Source: JADCRZ01 sp037718865 (GTDB lineage: Bacteria > Bacteroidota > Bacteroidia > Chitinophagales > Chitinophagaceae). Taken from it: DNA of 64,000 nt. Shown here one piece after another: positions 18,618 through 28,496 of the stretch. The stretch is from positions 62,001 to 126,000 of the forward strand of contig JBBJMP010000013.1 of the NCBI GenBank assembly GCA_037718865.1, in the 5' to 3' direction. The position numbers and the translations under genes were made by a program. Numbering within the stretch: the first letter of the stretch is position 1; each line of letters begins with the position of its first letter. Below the pieces are notes generated by a model. That model made no database searches and was not told the DNA's origin. It was given only the letters and a program-made list of their open reading frames with translations.

Positions 18618-21600
18618 ATGAAAACACCCTTTCAATTGATCTTTTTTGTAACGCTGTTGTGCCAGCTTCGTGTTGGTGCTCAAAATATAACCGTCACCGG
18701 TAAGGTAACGGCTCAGGACAATGAAACGCTTTCCGGAGTCAGTATTAAAGTCAGTGGATCCAAACAAGGTGTAGCTACGGATGCGGCAGGTAGTTATTCT
18801 ATTTCCGCCAATGCAAATGCTGCTTTGATATTTTCGTATATAGGTTTCGTTGAGCAAACCATTGAAGTAGATGGGCGCAGGGTCATTAACGTTACCCTTG
18901 TCAAGAGCTCAGATAGTATGCAGACCATTGTAGTTACAGCGCTCGGCATAAAGAGGGAGCTCCGCACGCTGGGTTACGCTACCGCAACTGTAAACAACGA
19001 CCAGATTGCAACCAACCGGACCCCAAACGTAATCAGCGGTCTGCAGGGAAAATTATCGGGTGTAAATATCACGACAATGGGCACCGGTCCTGCAGGATCG
19101 GCCAAGATTCGTATTCGCGGACAATCTTCCTTCAGCAGTCAGAATAACCCGCTTATTGTCTTGAACGGAGTACCCATGGATAATACCAATTATGCGCTCG
19201 GTGGAGCGCAGGGCTTCAGGGCGGGCCAGGTAAACAGTACGGACGGGGGCGATGGCCTTTCCAGTATTAACCCGGACGATATAGAAACGATGACTGTGCT
19301 TAAAGGTGCTACCGCCTCCGCCTTGTACGGTTCCAGGGCGAAGGATGGGGTTATCATGATCACCACGAAGAGCAGGGGAACTACCAAAGGAGTAGGGGTG
19401 GACTATAACATCAATTTCACGACAGACACACCCCTCGACTTTACCGATTTTCAATATGAGTACGGACAGGGTGAACGAGGTGTCCGTCCCACCACACCAT
19501 TCCCCCAATCGGGTGTGTGGAGCTTTGGCGAAAAATTCCAACCGGGTATGACCCAGGTTCTATTTGACGGGAAAACCTTTCCCTACGAACCTGTTCGTAA
19601 CCGGTATAAGAAATTTTATAACGTAGGGACCAATCTTACCAACACCATAACACTATCCACCTCCGGGGAGAATGGCGGTCTTAGCCTCTCCCTGGCGAAC
19701 ACGGATAACAAGGGCATTATGCCAAATTCGAAGTTTAACCGGAGGTCGGTCAACCTGGGCTTTACCCAAAATGTCACCAGCACATTGACCTTAATGGGCA
19801 ACATAAACTATTCTAATGAGAAAAACGAAAACCCTCCCCAGGTGAATACCCAGGATATGGCCGTGCCTACTGTATTGTACACGCTAGCTAATTCGATGCC
19901 ATTTGATGCAATGGAGCAAAACCAGACGCTCCCCAATGGAAATGAGTTTGTGATGTCGAGGTTTTTGGTGAGAAACAACCCGTACTATTCGGTTAACAAA
20001 CGTTTTGAAAATATCAAAAGAGACCGGACTATCGGTAACGTTTCATTAAAGTACGAGATCACCAACTGGCTTTACCTGCAAGGACGTTTAGCGCAGGATA
20101 TATACACCCGTTACCAGGATTACAATATCCCGAACGGGTACGCCCCAATCCCTGCCGCGCCCATCGGCTTTACCAACGGATCCTATACGCAGGATATCCG
20201 CCGCTTCCGGGAAAGGAACTATGATTTCCTGCTAGGAGCGAATCGTAAAGTAAAATCTATCGGCATCGACCTTACGTTGGGCGGCAATCAGATGTACCGG
20301 TCAATGGAATATAACAGCGTTACTGTCCAGGATTTTGTGCAACCCGGTCTTTACACCGTCATGAACGGAAGGGTAAAAGACCCTCTCTATAACAAACAGG
20401 AAAGGAAGGTGAATTCGCTCTATGGGGCGGTAGAATTTTCATTTAGAAACTTTTTGTATGTAAACGTTACTGGTCGGAACGACTGGTTCTCTACCCTGGC
20501 ACCCGCCAATCGCAGCATTTTCTATCCATCGGTTACTACTAGTTTTATCTTCTCGGAGGCCTTCAGTACTTCCATGCCCGCCTGGTTGTCGTACGGGAAG
20601 TTGAGACTGGCTTATGCCCAGGTTGGTGATGATAACGTGGCTCCTTATTCGGATGTGTTGTATTATTCGGTAAATAACAACCTCTTCCCAAATCCCGGAG
20701 GAAACCCAATACCCATTGGTGGAATCAGTGGATCGCAAATTCCAAACGCGGATCTCCGGCCATTGCGCGTGTCAGAAACCGAAGTAGGGGTTGAATTGAA
20801 ATTATTTAATAACAGGGTTGGTTTTGATTTATCTTATTATCACAAAATCACCCGGGACCAGATCCTTGGGATACAGGTGTCCGATGCATCTTCTTATACT
20901 AACAAACTGATCAATGTGGGTAAAAGCATGAACCAGGGCCTGGAAATGCAATTATCATTAACACCGGTTCAGACGGACGATTTTAAATGGGATGTCAATT
21001 TTAATGGGTCTTATAACACGTCAGAGGTGTTGCGCTTAGGGCCTAATCCGGCAGATACCGTAATTACCGTGGGTGGCGGCGGTGGCCGCTTCGTTAAACA
21101 GGTGGTTGGTAAACCGATCGGCGCATTATATACATTTGCCTATAGAAGAGATGCAGAAGGAAGGCAGGTGTTTGACAAAGCCAGCGGCAGGCCGCTTCGT
21201 AACGATATCCAGCAATACGTGGGAAATGTGCTGCCTAAATATTTCGGAGGCATTACCAATTCATTTAACTACTCCGGTATCATATTAACAGTATTGGTTG
21301 ATTTCAAACTGGGCGCTAAGATGATTGCCGGTTCCAACATGAACGCGCTGCGCCACGGCTTACATAAAAGAACCCTGGTTGGACGCGCTGAAGGCTACGT
21401 GATCGGGGATGGCGTGAACCAGGATGGAGGAAAAAACGTCACCAGAGCTGACCTCCAGCCATTTTATGAAACACCGAATGTGCTGGGTGTAAATGAAGAT
21501 TTTGTGTTCAATTCCGGTTTCTGGAAATTACGGCAGATTTCCCTGGGATATGATTTCACCAGGTACTTGAAGAGCCTTCCGTTTATAAAAGGGATAAGAC

Positions 21601-21761
21601 TGAGCGCTGTGGCGAACAATGTGGCCATCTTAAAGAAGTGGACCGAAAACATGGATCCTGAAAATATTGCCAACGTATCAGACAATGAAACAGGACTTGA
21701 TTTCTGGACTGCAGTTCCGCCCACCAGAAGCATCGGTTTCAACCTCAATGTCAAATTCTAA
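18618..21761 (+). CDS. SusC/RagA-family TonB-linked outer-membrane transporter
   Basis: A 1047-residue TonB-dependent porin. A Sec signal ends near VGAQ (21-22). Residues about 24-100 form the carboxypeptidase-regulatory-like domain (TVTGKVTAQDNETLSGVSIKV), followed by the plug domain with SGVNITTMGTG and KIRIRGQSSF, and a long beta-barrel ending in the aromatic C-terminus LNVKF needed for outer-membrane insertion. It imports oligosaccharides or their acidic derivatives with the SusD lipoprotein encoded 23 bp downstream. The neighbouring sugar-acid dehydratases and hexuronate-type permease suggest an acidic ligand, which is inference. There is no N-terminal STN domain, so sigma/anti-sigma signalling through this receptor is not indicated. 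Confidence 0.95.
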   Translation: MKTPFQLIFFVTLLCQLRVGAQNITVTGKVTAQDNETLSGVSIKVSGSKQGVATDAAGSYSISANANAALIFSYIGFVEQTIEVDGRRVINVTLVKSSDSMQTIVVTALGIKRELRTLGYATATVNNDQIATNRTPNVISGLQGKLSGVNITTMGTGPAGSAKIRIRGQSSFSSQNNPLIVLNGVPMDNTNYALGGAQGFRAGQVNSTDGGDGLSSINPDDIETMTVLKGATASALYGSRAKDGVIMITTKSRGTTKGVGVDYNINFTTDTPLDFTDFQYEYGQGERGVRPTTPFPQSGVWSFGEKFQPGMTQVLFDGKTFPYEPVRNRYKKFYNVGTNLTNTITLSTSGENGGLSLSLANTDNKGIMPNSKFNRRSVNLGFTQNVTSTLTLMGNINYSNEKNENPPQVNTQDMAVPTVLYTLANSMPFDAMEQNQTLPNGNEFVMSRFLVRNNPYYSVNKRFENIKRDRTIGNVSLKYEITNWLYLQGRLAQDIYTRYQDYNIPNGYAPIPAAPIGFTNGSYTQDIRRFRERNYDFLLGANRKVKSIGIDLTLGGNQMYRSMEYNSVTVQDFVQPGLYTVMNGRVKDPLYNKQERKVNSLYGAVEFSFRNFLYVNVTGRNDWFSTLAPANRSIFYPSVTTSFIFSEAFSTSMPAWLSYGKLRLAYAQVGDDNVAPYSDVLYYSVNNNLFPNPGGNPIPIGGISGSQIPNADLRPLRVSETEVGVELKLFNNRVGFDLSYYHKITRDQILGIQVSDASSYTNKLINVGKSMNQGLEMQLSLTPVQTDDFKWDVNFNGSYNTSEVLRLGPNPADTVITVGGGGGRFVKQVVGKPIGALYTFAYRRDAEGRQVFDKASGRPLRNDIQQYVGNVLPKYFGGITNSFNYSGIILTVLVDFKLGAKMIAGSNMNALRHGLHKRTLVGRAEGYVIGDGVNQDGGKNVTRADLQPFYETPNVLGVNEDFVFNSGFWKLRQISLGYDFTRYLKSLPFIKGIRLSAVANNVAILKKWTENMDPENIANVSDNETGLDFWTAVPPTRSIGFNLNVKF

Positions 21762-21784
21762 ATATCATTTATAAAAATTATTGT

Positions 21785-23326
21785 ATGCAACAGCTTAAAA
21801 AATACATAATCGGGTTTGCAGCGGCTATGAGCCTGCTTGTAAGTTGCGATAAAGATTTCGATGAGTTAAACACTAACAGAGTTGACCCTACGGCTCTGGA
21901 TCCGCAATTTGTAATGAACAATGCGATTATCCTCACTACCTACCCGGATAACTTTCAAACCCTGGGTATGCTTACCTACAACTTTCCCATTGTGCAACAA
22001 ATTGTAACGCCGTTTGGAAGTTCGTTATCGGGAGGAAATTATAACATATTCAACCCTTCCAATTCGAACCTTGTTTGGATAAATTTCTACCAGAATGTCT
22101 TAAAGCGAAACCTTGACGTCGTTGAAAAAACAAGAGAACTTCCCCTGCGCAGTAATTTATATCATGAGTCCAGGATCTGGAAAGCGTATATATTTATGAT
22201 CCTTACTGACACCTATGGCGATATACCTTATTTCGACGCTGGTAAGGGAGTTATTGCAGATAATATTAAGCCTAAGTACGACAGGCAGGAACTTATTTAT
22301 AAGGATATATTGAAAGAACTGGATGAGGCTTCGGCTGCCCTGGATCCGGCTAAACCTACTTCCCAGGCGGATATCCTGTATGGCGGCAATATCGCGAACT
22401 GGAAACGGCTGGGCTATTCCCTGTTGCTCAGAGCGGCCATGCGTCTTTCCAAGGTGGCGCCAGACGTGGCCCAAACTAATGTGACCAAGGCGATTGCCGG
22501 GGGATTGATGCAGTCAAATAAAGATAACGCAGTGATGAGGCATACGTCTTTATATAACAATTGGATAGCCGTTCATTTAACTGCGCGTGAAAAAGCGAAT
22601 TTTTACCTGGCCAAGCCATTTGTCGACTTTCTCAAAGATAAAAATGACCCCCGCCTGGCATCTATTGCTTATAGGCACGTCGGCGCTACGTCCGGAGCAC
22701 AGCAGGGGGCTCCACGCACGACCACTGACCCGTCAAAACAGATCGGCATGCCTATGGGTTATGATGATGTGTCTATTAAGAATACGTTCGCTACCTATGG
22801 AGTGGCCAGCCTGTATGATTATTCGCAGGTAAATCTTGGCACCATACTTAAGGTAGACGCGCCCGAATACCATGTAACCTATTCCGAAACGCAACTGCTG
22901 TTAGCTGAAGCGGTAACAAGGGGATGGGCAACCGGTGACGCGGCAGCCCTTTTCCATTCAGGTATCAGGGCTCACATGCAGCAAATGGCTGAATATGATG
23001 TCAGCGCCACTATTCCTGAAGCAGCCATACAAACCTATTTGGATGCCAACCCATTGAACCCGGCTGCTGCGTTGGAACAGATCAACACGCAATACTGGGT
23101 ATCTTCTTTTATGAATGGAAACGAAACCTGGGCTAATTTGCGTCGGAGCGGCTACCCGGCACTAACAAAAAATCCTTATCCCGGTGCAGAAATCACCGGC
23201 TCTTTCATCCGTCGTATGCCCTACCCCGATAGTGAGTCGATAACCAATTTAGCCAATGTAAATGCCGCAATCGCCATACAGGGAAAAAATGACTTGAATA
23301 CACGGGTATGGTGGGATAAACCTTAA
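21785..23326 (+). CDS. SusD/RagB-family nutrient-binding lipoprotein
   Basis: A 513-residue surface lipoprotein. The leader ends in SLLVSC with the lipidated cysteine at about C21, followed by the acidic start DKDFDELN, standard for the SusD-like group 2 family. Helical TPR-like segments include YHESRIWKAYIFMILTDTYG and LLLAEAVTRGWATGD, and the C-terminus has TWANLRRSGYP and the RRMPYPDSE motif seen in many SusD proteins. It caps the SusC barrel and binds the glycan ligand. Its stop is 3 bp before the ATG of the next permease gene, so susC, susD and the permease form one operon. Confidence 0.93.
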   Translation: MQQLKKYIIGFAAAMSLLVSCDKDFDELNTNRVDPTALDPQFVMNNAIILTTYPDNFQTLGMLTYNFPIVQQIVTPFGSSLSGGNYNIFNPSNSNLVWINFYQNVLKRNLDVVEKTRELPLRSNLYHESRIWKAYIFMILTDTYGDIPYFDAGKGVIADNIKPKYDRQELIYKDILKELDEASAALDPAKPTSQADILYGGNIANWKRLGYSLLLRAAMRLSKVAPDVAQTNVTKAIAGGLMQSNKDNAVMRHTSLYNNWIAVHLTAREKANFYLAKPFVDFLKDKNDPRLASIAYRHVGATSGAQQGAPRTTTDPSKQIGMPMGYDDVSIKNTFATYGVASLYDYSQVNLGTILKVDAPEYHVTYSETQLLLAEAVTRGWATGDAAALFHSGIRAHMQQMAEYDVSATIPEAAIQTYLDANPLNPAAALEQINTQYWVSSFMNGNETWANLRRSGYPALTKNPYPGAEITGSFIRRMPYPDSESITNLANVNAAIAIQGKNDLNTRVWWDKP

Positions 23327-23329
23327 TTG

Positions 23330-24634
23330 ATGCCTGTTAGCCCAATAAAAAATTACCGGTGGATAATTGTAACCTTATTATTTTTTGCGACAACCATCAA
23401 TTATCTTGACCGCCAGATCATCGGTTTGTTGAAACCGATATTAGAGAAAGAATTCAACTGGACCGAAACCGATTTTGCCCATATCGTTATGGCTTTTACC
23501 GCTTCCTATGCTGTTGGACTCATATCTATCGGTTGGTTAATCGACAAGATAGGTACCAAATTGGGATACGCAATCACAATTATATTCTGGAGCATTGCCG
23601 GTATGCTTCATGCTTTTGCACGAAGTGCTTTTGGGTTTGGATTGGCCAGGATCGGATTGGGGTTGGGAGAAGCAGGCAACTATCCCGCAGCCATGAAAAC
23701 GGTAGCCGAATGGTTCCCCAACAAAGAGCGTGCACTGGCTACCGGCATCTTTAACATGGGCACCAGTGTCGGCGTCGTAGTGGCCCTGCTCATCGTTCCC
23801 CTGATCCTGAACTTCTATGGCTGGCAGGAGGTGTTCGTGATAACCGGCTCTTTGGGATTTATTTGGGTGGTGTTCTGGTGGAGATATTATTCGGTTCCAT
23901 CAGCACAGAAGAGATTGACAACCGAAGAGTATACGCTTATCACTGAAGGGCAGGATGATGAAAAGACGGTGTTGAAACAAGGCCATTCTTTTAATTGGCA
24001 AAGACTCTTCACTTTCCGGCAAACCTGGGCCTACATCACCGGAAAAGCGCTCATCGATCCCATCTACTGGTTCTTTTTGTTTTGGCTGCCTTCCTATTTT
24101 TCTACAACATTCAGCCTCGACCTGAAAAAACCAAACCTTCAGCTAATGATCATTTATGCTGCTACTACGGTTGGAAGTATCGGTGGCGGATACTTCTCTT
24201 CCCAATTGATAAAAAGAGGCTGGCCTGTGCTGAAGGCAAGGAAACTGGCCCTGCTGATATTTGCCATACTGGAAGTATCCATTATCCTCGCGCAATTTGC
24301 CACTAATGCATGGGTAGCCGTTATGTTGATCAGCATTGCAGTTGCCGTACACCAGGCCTGGGCCACAAATATTTTTACCACCGCTTCTGACATGTTTCCC
24401 AAAGAGGCGGTAAGCTCCGTAGTAGGGATAGGTGGCATGGCAGGTGCACTGGGAGGCATCCTGTTTCCCATACTTGTAGGAAACTTGCTCGATACGTACA
24501 AAGCAGCCGGAAACCTGCAGGGGGGATATAATGTTTTATTCACCATTTGCGGATTCACCTACCTCGTTGCCTGGACGATAATACATTTGCTTACCCGGAA
24601 ATTTGAAAAAGTAAAATTGAGTGAACTATTGTAA
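23330..24634 (+). CDS. MFS transporter, hexuronate/ACS family
   Basis: A 434-residue inner-membrane symporter of 12 helices. TINYLDRQIIGLLKP in the first helix and GLGEAGNYPAAMK in the fourth are the signatures of ExuT-type hexuronate transporters; the GEAGN(Y/F)PA motif is especially typical. I start at the ATG at 23330, 3 bp after the SusD stop; a TTG at 23327 is in frame directly before it. It would take the product of the periplasmic steps, such as galactonate, glucuronate or a keto-deoxy acid, into the cytoplasm. This is the second ACS-type carrier in the window (the first is at 19-1329). Confidence 0.9.
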   Translation: MPVSPIKNYRWIIVTLLFFATTINYLDRQIIGLLKPILEKEFNWTETDFAHIVMAFTASYAVGLISIGWLIDKIGTKLGYAITIIFWSIAGMLHAFARSAFGFGLARIGLGLGEAGNYPAAMKTVAEWFPNKERALATGIFNMGTSVGVVVALLIVPLILNFYGWQEVFVITGSLGFIWVVFWWRYYSVPSAQKRLTTEEYTLITEGQDDEKTVLKQGHSFNWQRLFTFRQTWAYITGKALIDPIYWFFLFWLPSYFSTTFSLDLKKPNLQLMIIYAATTVGSIGGGYFSSQLIKRGWPVLKARKLALLIFAILEVSIILAQFATNAWVAVMLISIAVAVHQAWATNIFTTASDMFPKEAVSSVVGIGGMAGALGGILFPILVGNLLDTYKAAGNLQGGYNVLFTICGFTYLVAWTIIHLLTRKFEKVKLSELL

Positions 24635-24667
24635 CCATTTTTTTTAAAAATCTAAATATGAAGCCAC

Positions 24668-26026
24668 ATGAAAAAAAAAGAAACTGAATACAAACCCGGC
24701 AGGAGAGAGCTAGTGAAGATGATTGCACTTGGCTCCACGGCCGGATTTTTTGGACTGGCCGGTAGCACCAACGCCCGGGCACAAACGCAGGAAACCCCTT
24801 CTTATGCAAAAGCGATGGCGCCTGTAAAGATCAAAAATATAAAAGCGATAGCAACTGCCCCTGAAGGCATTAACCTTATTGTTGTGAAAGTGGAAACCTC
24901 CGAACCGGGTTTATATGGCCTGGGCTGTGCCACCTTTACACAACGGGCCGCAGCTGTCGTGACTGCAATTAACAGCTACCTCGGCGAGTTTGCCATAGGC
25001 AGGGATGTTGACAATATTGAGGACATGTGGAACTCCTTTTACGTGAGCTCTTACTGGCGTAACGGGCCGGTCCTCAACAATGTAATCAGCGGACTTGACG
25101 AGGCTTTGTGGGACATAAAGGGCAAGCGCGCCAATATGCCGGTTCACCAGCTTTTGGGCGGCAAGAGCAGGTTTGCCGTAGATTGTTATGCCCATGCAAA
25201 CGGAACTACCCCAGAGGCTGTTGCTGAAGACGTTAAAAAATATATGGAACAGGGATTTCGTCATGTACGCGTCCAGCAGGGTGGCTATGGATTAGCGGGC
25301 GTGGCCCAAAATCCGGATTTTAAGGGAGCAGGTTATGGTTATGAAGGCGACCAGTTTATGAACGACCAGGCTTACCTGAAATCCGTTCCCAAAATGTTTG
25401 AAGCGGCGCGTAAGGTTTGCGGGGATGATGTTGAACTGTTGCATGATATTCATGAACGGGTTCAACCCATGGACGCTATCAATATGATCAAACAACTCGA
25501 GCAATACCGCCCGTATTTTGTTGAAGATCCCTTTTCGCCCGAAAACCAGGAATGGTTCAAACAGCTCAGGATGAGTACCAGTGTGCCAATTGCGATGGGC
25601 GAACTGTTTAATAACATCAACGAATTTAAGTTACCGATGGTGAATCAATGGTTCGATTATATCAGGGTACACGTTTCACAGATTGGCGGTATCACTCCTG
25701 CCATGAAAATTGCAAGGCTTGGCGAGTGGTTCGGTATCAAAACAGCTTTTCATGGCCCCGGCGACGTATCACCGGTAGGTCATGCGGCACAGGCCCATAT
25801 TGATCTGGCCATTTGGAATTTTGGCATCCAGGAGGCGGTTAATTTTTCAGACAAATTAAAATCAATTTTTACCGGTTGTCCGACGATGAAGAAAGGGTAT
25901 ATGTATGTAAACGAAGTGCCGGGTCTCGGAGTGGACGTTAACGAAAAGGAGGCCGCCAAATACCCCATCGGGACAAAGTCCCGCTGGCAGGTACGCAAAA
26001 ATGACGGAACGATCATCAGGCCCTGA
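24668..26026 (+). CDS. Exported enolase-superfamily dehydratase, mannonate dehydratase (ManD/RspA) type
   Basis: A 452-residue enolase-superfamily protein closest to the ManD/RspA group. D260 and H262 lie in HDIHERV, E286 in VEDPFSPE, E312 in MGELFN, and H362 in the family-typical TAFHGPGDVSPVGHAA. Characterised members dehydrate D-mannonate or D-gluconate to 2-keto-3-deoxygluconate, some only weakly. The N-terminus (GRRELVKMIALGSTAGFFGLAG ending near ARAQ) is a twin-arginine leader, so this copy is probably periplasmic, which is not the norm for the family. It follows the hexuronate permease by 33 bp and belongs to the same operon. Substrate within the acid sugars is uncertain. Confidence 0.85.
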   Translation: MKKKETEYKPGRRELVKMIALGSTAGFFGLAGSTNARAQTQETPSYAKAMAPVKIKNIKAIATAPEGINLIVVKVETSEPGLYGLGCATFTQRAAAVVTAINSYLGEFAIGRDVDNIEDMWNSFYVSSYWRNGPVLNNVISGLDEALWDIKGKRANMPVHQLLGGKSRFAVDCYAHANGTTPEAVAEDVKKYMEQGFRHVRVQQGGYGLAGVAQNPDFKGAGYGYEGDQFMNDQAYLKSVPKMFEAARKVCGDDVELLHDIHERVQPMDAINMIKQLEQYRPYFVEDPFSPENQEWFKQLRMSTSVPIAMGELFNNINEFKLPMVNQWFDYIRVHVSQIGGITPAMKIARLGEWFGIKTAFHGPGDVSPVGHAAQAHIDLAIWNFGIQEAVNFSDKLKSIFTGCPTMKKGYMYVNEVPGLGVDVNEKEAAKYPIGTKSRWQVRKNDGTIIRP

Positions 26027-26257
26027 TGAACAACCCTTTTCCTGGTACTTTATTACATTCATCTTCAAAAGTATTCAAAATCGATCCCGTGGTTGGGTGT
26101 TTTCACCAACCACCAGCCGGGCAAATTCCTGTCATTTCGCAGGTCGCTGCCGGATGCTTCTGCAACATTAAGCAGTTTGCGCGGCGGCCGGAGGAATCTC
26201 CCCGGAGCAGGCTGATGAATGTAGTAGAATTGTTTTACAAAGCACAAAAAATCAACA

Positions 26258-27502
26258 ATGACACCCACATCTAAAAGATCCGGCATATCACGACGTTCCG
26301 TGATTCAGTCTGTTTTAGGCGCGATTGGCGCAGGAATAACATTGCCTTTATCCTCCTATGCTCAAAAGCCTGAAGTCATTCAGGATAGAACCAAAGTGAA
26401 AATTACCAGACTGGAAACCCTCCTTGTTAAACCACGGTGGCTCTTTCTGAAGATACATACAGATGCCGGAATTATTGGTTTGGGTGAACCGCTCCTGGAG
26501 GGCAGGGCGCTTACTGTAAAAACAGCCATCCAGGAAGTTGAACCTTACTTGTTAGGAAAAGATCCCAGGCACATTGTGCATCATTGGCAGGCAATCTATC
26601 GTCATGCTTTTTACCGGGGCGGACCCATTTTAACGAGTGCACTAAGTGGCATAGATCAGGCATTGTGGGATATTAAGGGCAAACTGCTGAATGTGCCGGT
26701 GTATGAACTTCTCGGAGGTCCTACGCGTGACCGTGTCCGTGTGTATGGCCGCGCAAGCACTCCTGAAGATATTAAAAAGAGAAAAGCAGAGGGATTTACA
26801 GTGATAAAAACCGGCCTTGCCCATGAACATCCCGCAAACATTGTCGAAAACCCAAGATTCATTAAACATGCGGTAGACAGTTTCGCCGCCTTAAGAGATG
26901 CTGCCGGGCCTGACATGGATATCGGAATCGATTTTCACGGCAATATCTCCCCGCAGACAGCCAAAGTTGTTATTAAAGAATTAGAACGGTATCAGCCCAT
27001 GTTCATTGAGGAACCCTGCCAGGTCCAAAACGTGGATATAATGGCAGACATAGCCCATGGCACACATTTGCCAATAGCAGCCGGTGAAAGGATATTTACC
27101 AAATGGAGTTTCCGCGAACTTCTGGAAAAGAAGGCGGCCAGTATATTACAACCGGATCTATGTCATGCAGGAGGTATTACCGAAGCCAGGTTGATAGCAG
27201 GCATGGCCGAAGCTTATTACGTCCCCATAGCACCACATAACCCGATGGGGCCCATCTCCCTGGCATCTGGTCTGCATTTGGCTGCAAGCATTCCTAATTT
27301 CCTGGTTCAGGAACAAGTTAGCCTGGGAGAAGGATATCTAAAGAAGCCGTTTAAATTGCAAAAAGACGGTACTGTACTGATACCTGAGGGTCCAGGACTG
27401 GGAATCGAACTTGACGATGCCCAGATGGCGGATAAGATCGGGCACGACTGGAAAAATCCGGAATCTTATAATTTTCTGGATGGTTCAGTGGTTGATTGGT
27501 AA
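26258..27502 (+). CDS. dgoD: Exported galactonate dehydratase-like protein (DgoD type)
   Basis: A 414-residue enolase-superfamily protein with strong DgoD character: GIIGLGEPLLEGRA, HAFYRGGPILTSALSGIDQALWD and PVYELLGG. D225, E251, E277 and H327 are spaced 26, 26 and 50 residues apart, the spacing I recall for E. coli galactonate dehydratase (D183, E209, E235, H285), with H227 as the second catalytic histidine. DgoD converts D-galactonate to 2-keto-3-deoxygalactonate. Residues 12-36 (SRRSVIQSVL to SSYAQ) look like a Tat/Sec leader, absent from the E. coli enzyme. A 231-bp spacer with no convincing gene separates it from the ManD-type gene, so it may have its own promoter. Confidence 0.83.
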   Translation: MTPTSKRSGISRRSVIQSVLGAIGAGITLPLSSYAQKPEVIQDRTKVKITRLETLLVKPRWLFLKIHTDAGIIGLGEPLLEGRALTVKTAIQEVEPYLLGKDPRHIVHHWQAIYRHAFYRGGPILTSALSGIDQALWDIKGKLLNVPVYELLGGPTRDRVRVYGRASTPEDIKKRKAEGFTVIKTGLAHEHPANIVENPRFIKHAVDSFAALRDAAGPDMDIGIDFHGNISPQTAKVVIKELERYQPMFIEEPCQVQNVDIMADIAHGTHLPIAAGERIFTKWSFRELLEKKAASILQPDLCHAGGITEARLIAGMAEAYYVPIAPHNPMGPISLASGLHLAASIPNFLVQEQVSLGEGYLKKPFKLQKDGTVLIPEGPGLGIELDDAQMADKIGHDWKNPESYNFLDGSVVDW

Positions 27503-27563
27503 GGCAAGAAGTCGTATGACAGGTGACAACCGGCTTGTTGTAAAAAGTTGGCTTTAATTCATC

Positions 27564-28496
27564 ATGATGAAACAGACAGTATTCATTTCAGCAATTGTTA
27601 TTCTTGCCCACTGCACTGCCCAAAAAAAAATGCCACGTGCGGTGCCTGTAATTAAGGACGGTATCTATAGCATTAAATTGCAGAACCAGGAACTGGAGGC
27701 AGACCCACAAACCGGCGGAAGAATAATTTCGCTAAAAATAGATGGTAGAAATTTTTTTACCGGAAAAGACATTAACCCTTTATATTGGGGCTCTACTTTT
27801 TGGGCAAGCCCTCAAAAAATCTGGGGTGGGCCAAAATTATTGGCATTGGATAAAGAGGCATATGCAGCTTCGATTGAGAACCAAATCATAAAGATGGTAA
27901 GTCAGAAAGATTCCAGGTTTGGCTTTGTCTTCACCAAAGAAATTTCGGGGAATAATCAAGACAGTTCTTTCACGATAACCTATGCTATCTTAAACCAATC
28001 CGATACGGCAAGAAAAGTGGCACCTTGGGAAGTTACCCGGGTTTATCCGGATGGCCTTGCGTTCTATCCCAGGGGCGATGGAGAGCGCTGGGGAAATATG
28101 GCCAACCAAGCTGAAGACATAAACGGAATCACCTGGTTCAATTACCGGAAAGATAAAATTATGGACCAGCAAAATAAATTTTTTGCCGATGGATCCGAAG
28201 GCTGGATTGCCCAGGTAAATGACGATATCATTTTTGTCAAGTCATTTCCGGATATACCGCTGGAAAAAGCCGCACCGTCGGAAGCTGAAGTAGAGATTTA
28301 TACCAATCCTCAGAAGTCGTATGTAGAAATTGAACAGCAAGGCGCCTACGTAGAGTTGCCGCCGGGCGCATCATTACGCTGGCAGGTAACCTGGTATCTA
28401 AGAAAACTACCGGCAGACATTAAACGAGAAAAGGGAAATCCCGGCCTGGTTTCTTATGCCCGGAAACTGGTGAATGCTCATAAAAAATTCAAATAG
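27564..28496 (+). CDS. DUF4380-like lipoprotein
   Basis: A 310-residue exported protein. The short leader ends in ILAHC, a plausible lipobox with the cysteine at about C17. The mature part (LEADPQTGGRIISLKIDGRNFF, LYWGSTFWASPQKIWGG, WEVTRVYPDGLAFYPRG) reads like the DUF4380 family, beta-sandwich proteins related to galactose-mutarotase folds and usually found in carbohydrate loci of Bacteroidota. It may bind or modify a sugar at the cell surface; no function is established. Its stop codon is immediately followed by the ATG of the quinoprotein gene, so the two are translationally coupled. Confidence 0.7.
   Translation: MMKQTVFISAIVILAHCTAQKKMPRAVPVIKDGIYSIKLQNQELEADPQTGGRIISLKIDGRNFFTGKDINPLYWGSTFWASPQKIWGGPKLLALDKEAYAASIENQIIKMVSQKDSRFGFVFTKEISGNNQDSSFTITYAILNQSDTARKVAPWEVTRVYPDGLAFYPRGDGERWGNMANQAEDINGITWFNYRKDKIMDQQNKFFADGSEGWIAQVNDDIIFVKSFPDIPLEKAAPSEAEVEIYTNPQKSYVEIEQQGAYVELPPGASLRWQVTWYLRKLPADIKREKGNPGLVSYARKLVNAHKKFK

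Noticed and set aside
26026..26274. 82-codon frame overlapping the stop of the ManD-type gene (TGATG junction)
   Set aside because: The junction is tempting, but the translation is rich in Pro/Cys/Ser without a fold signature and runs into the next gene's leader. The 26027-26257 spacer contains only a weak hairpin (GGTTGGGTG/CACCAACC) that I could not assign.
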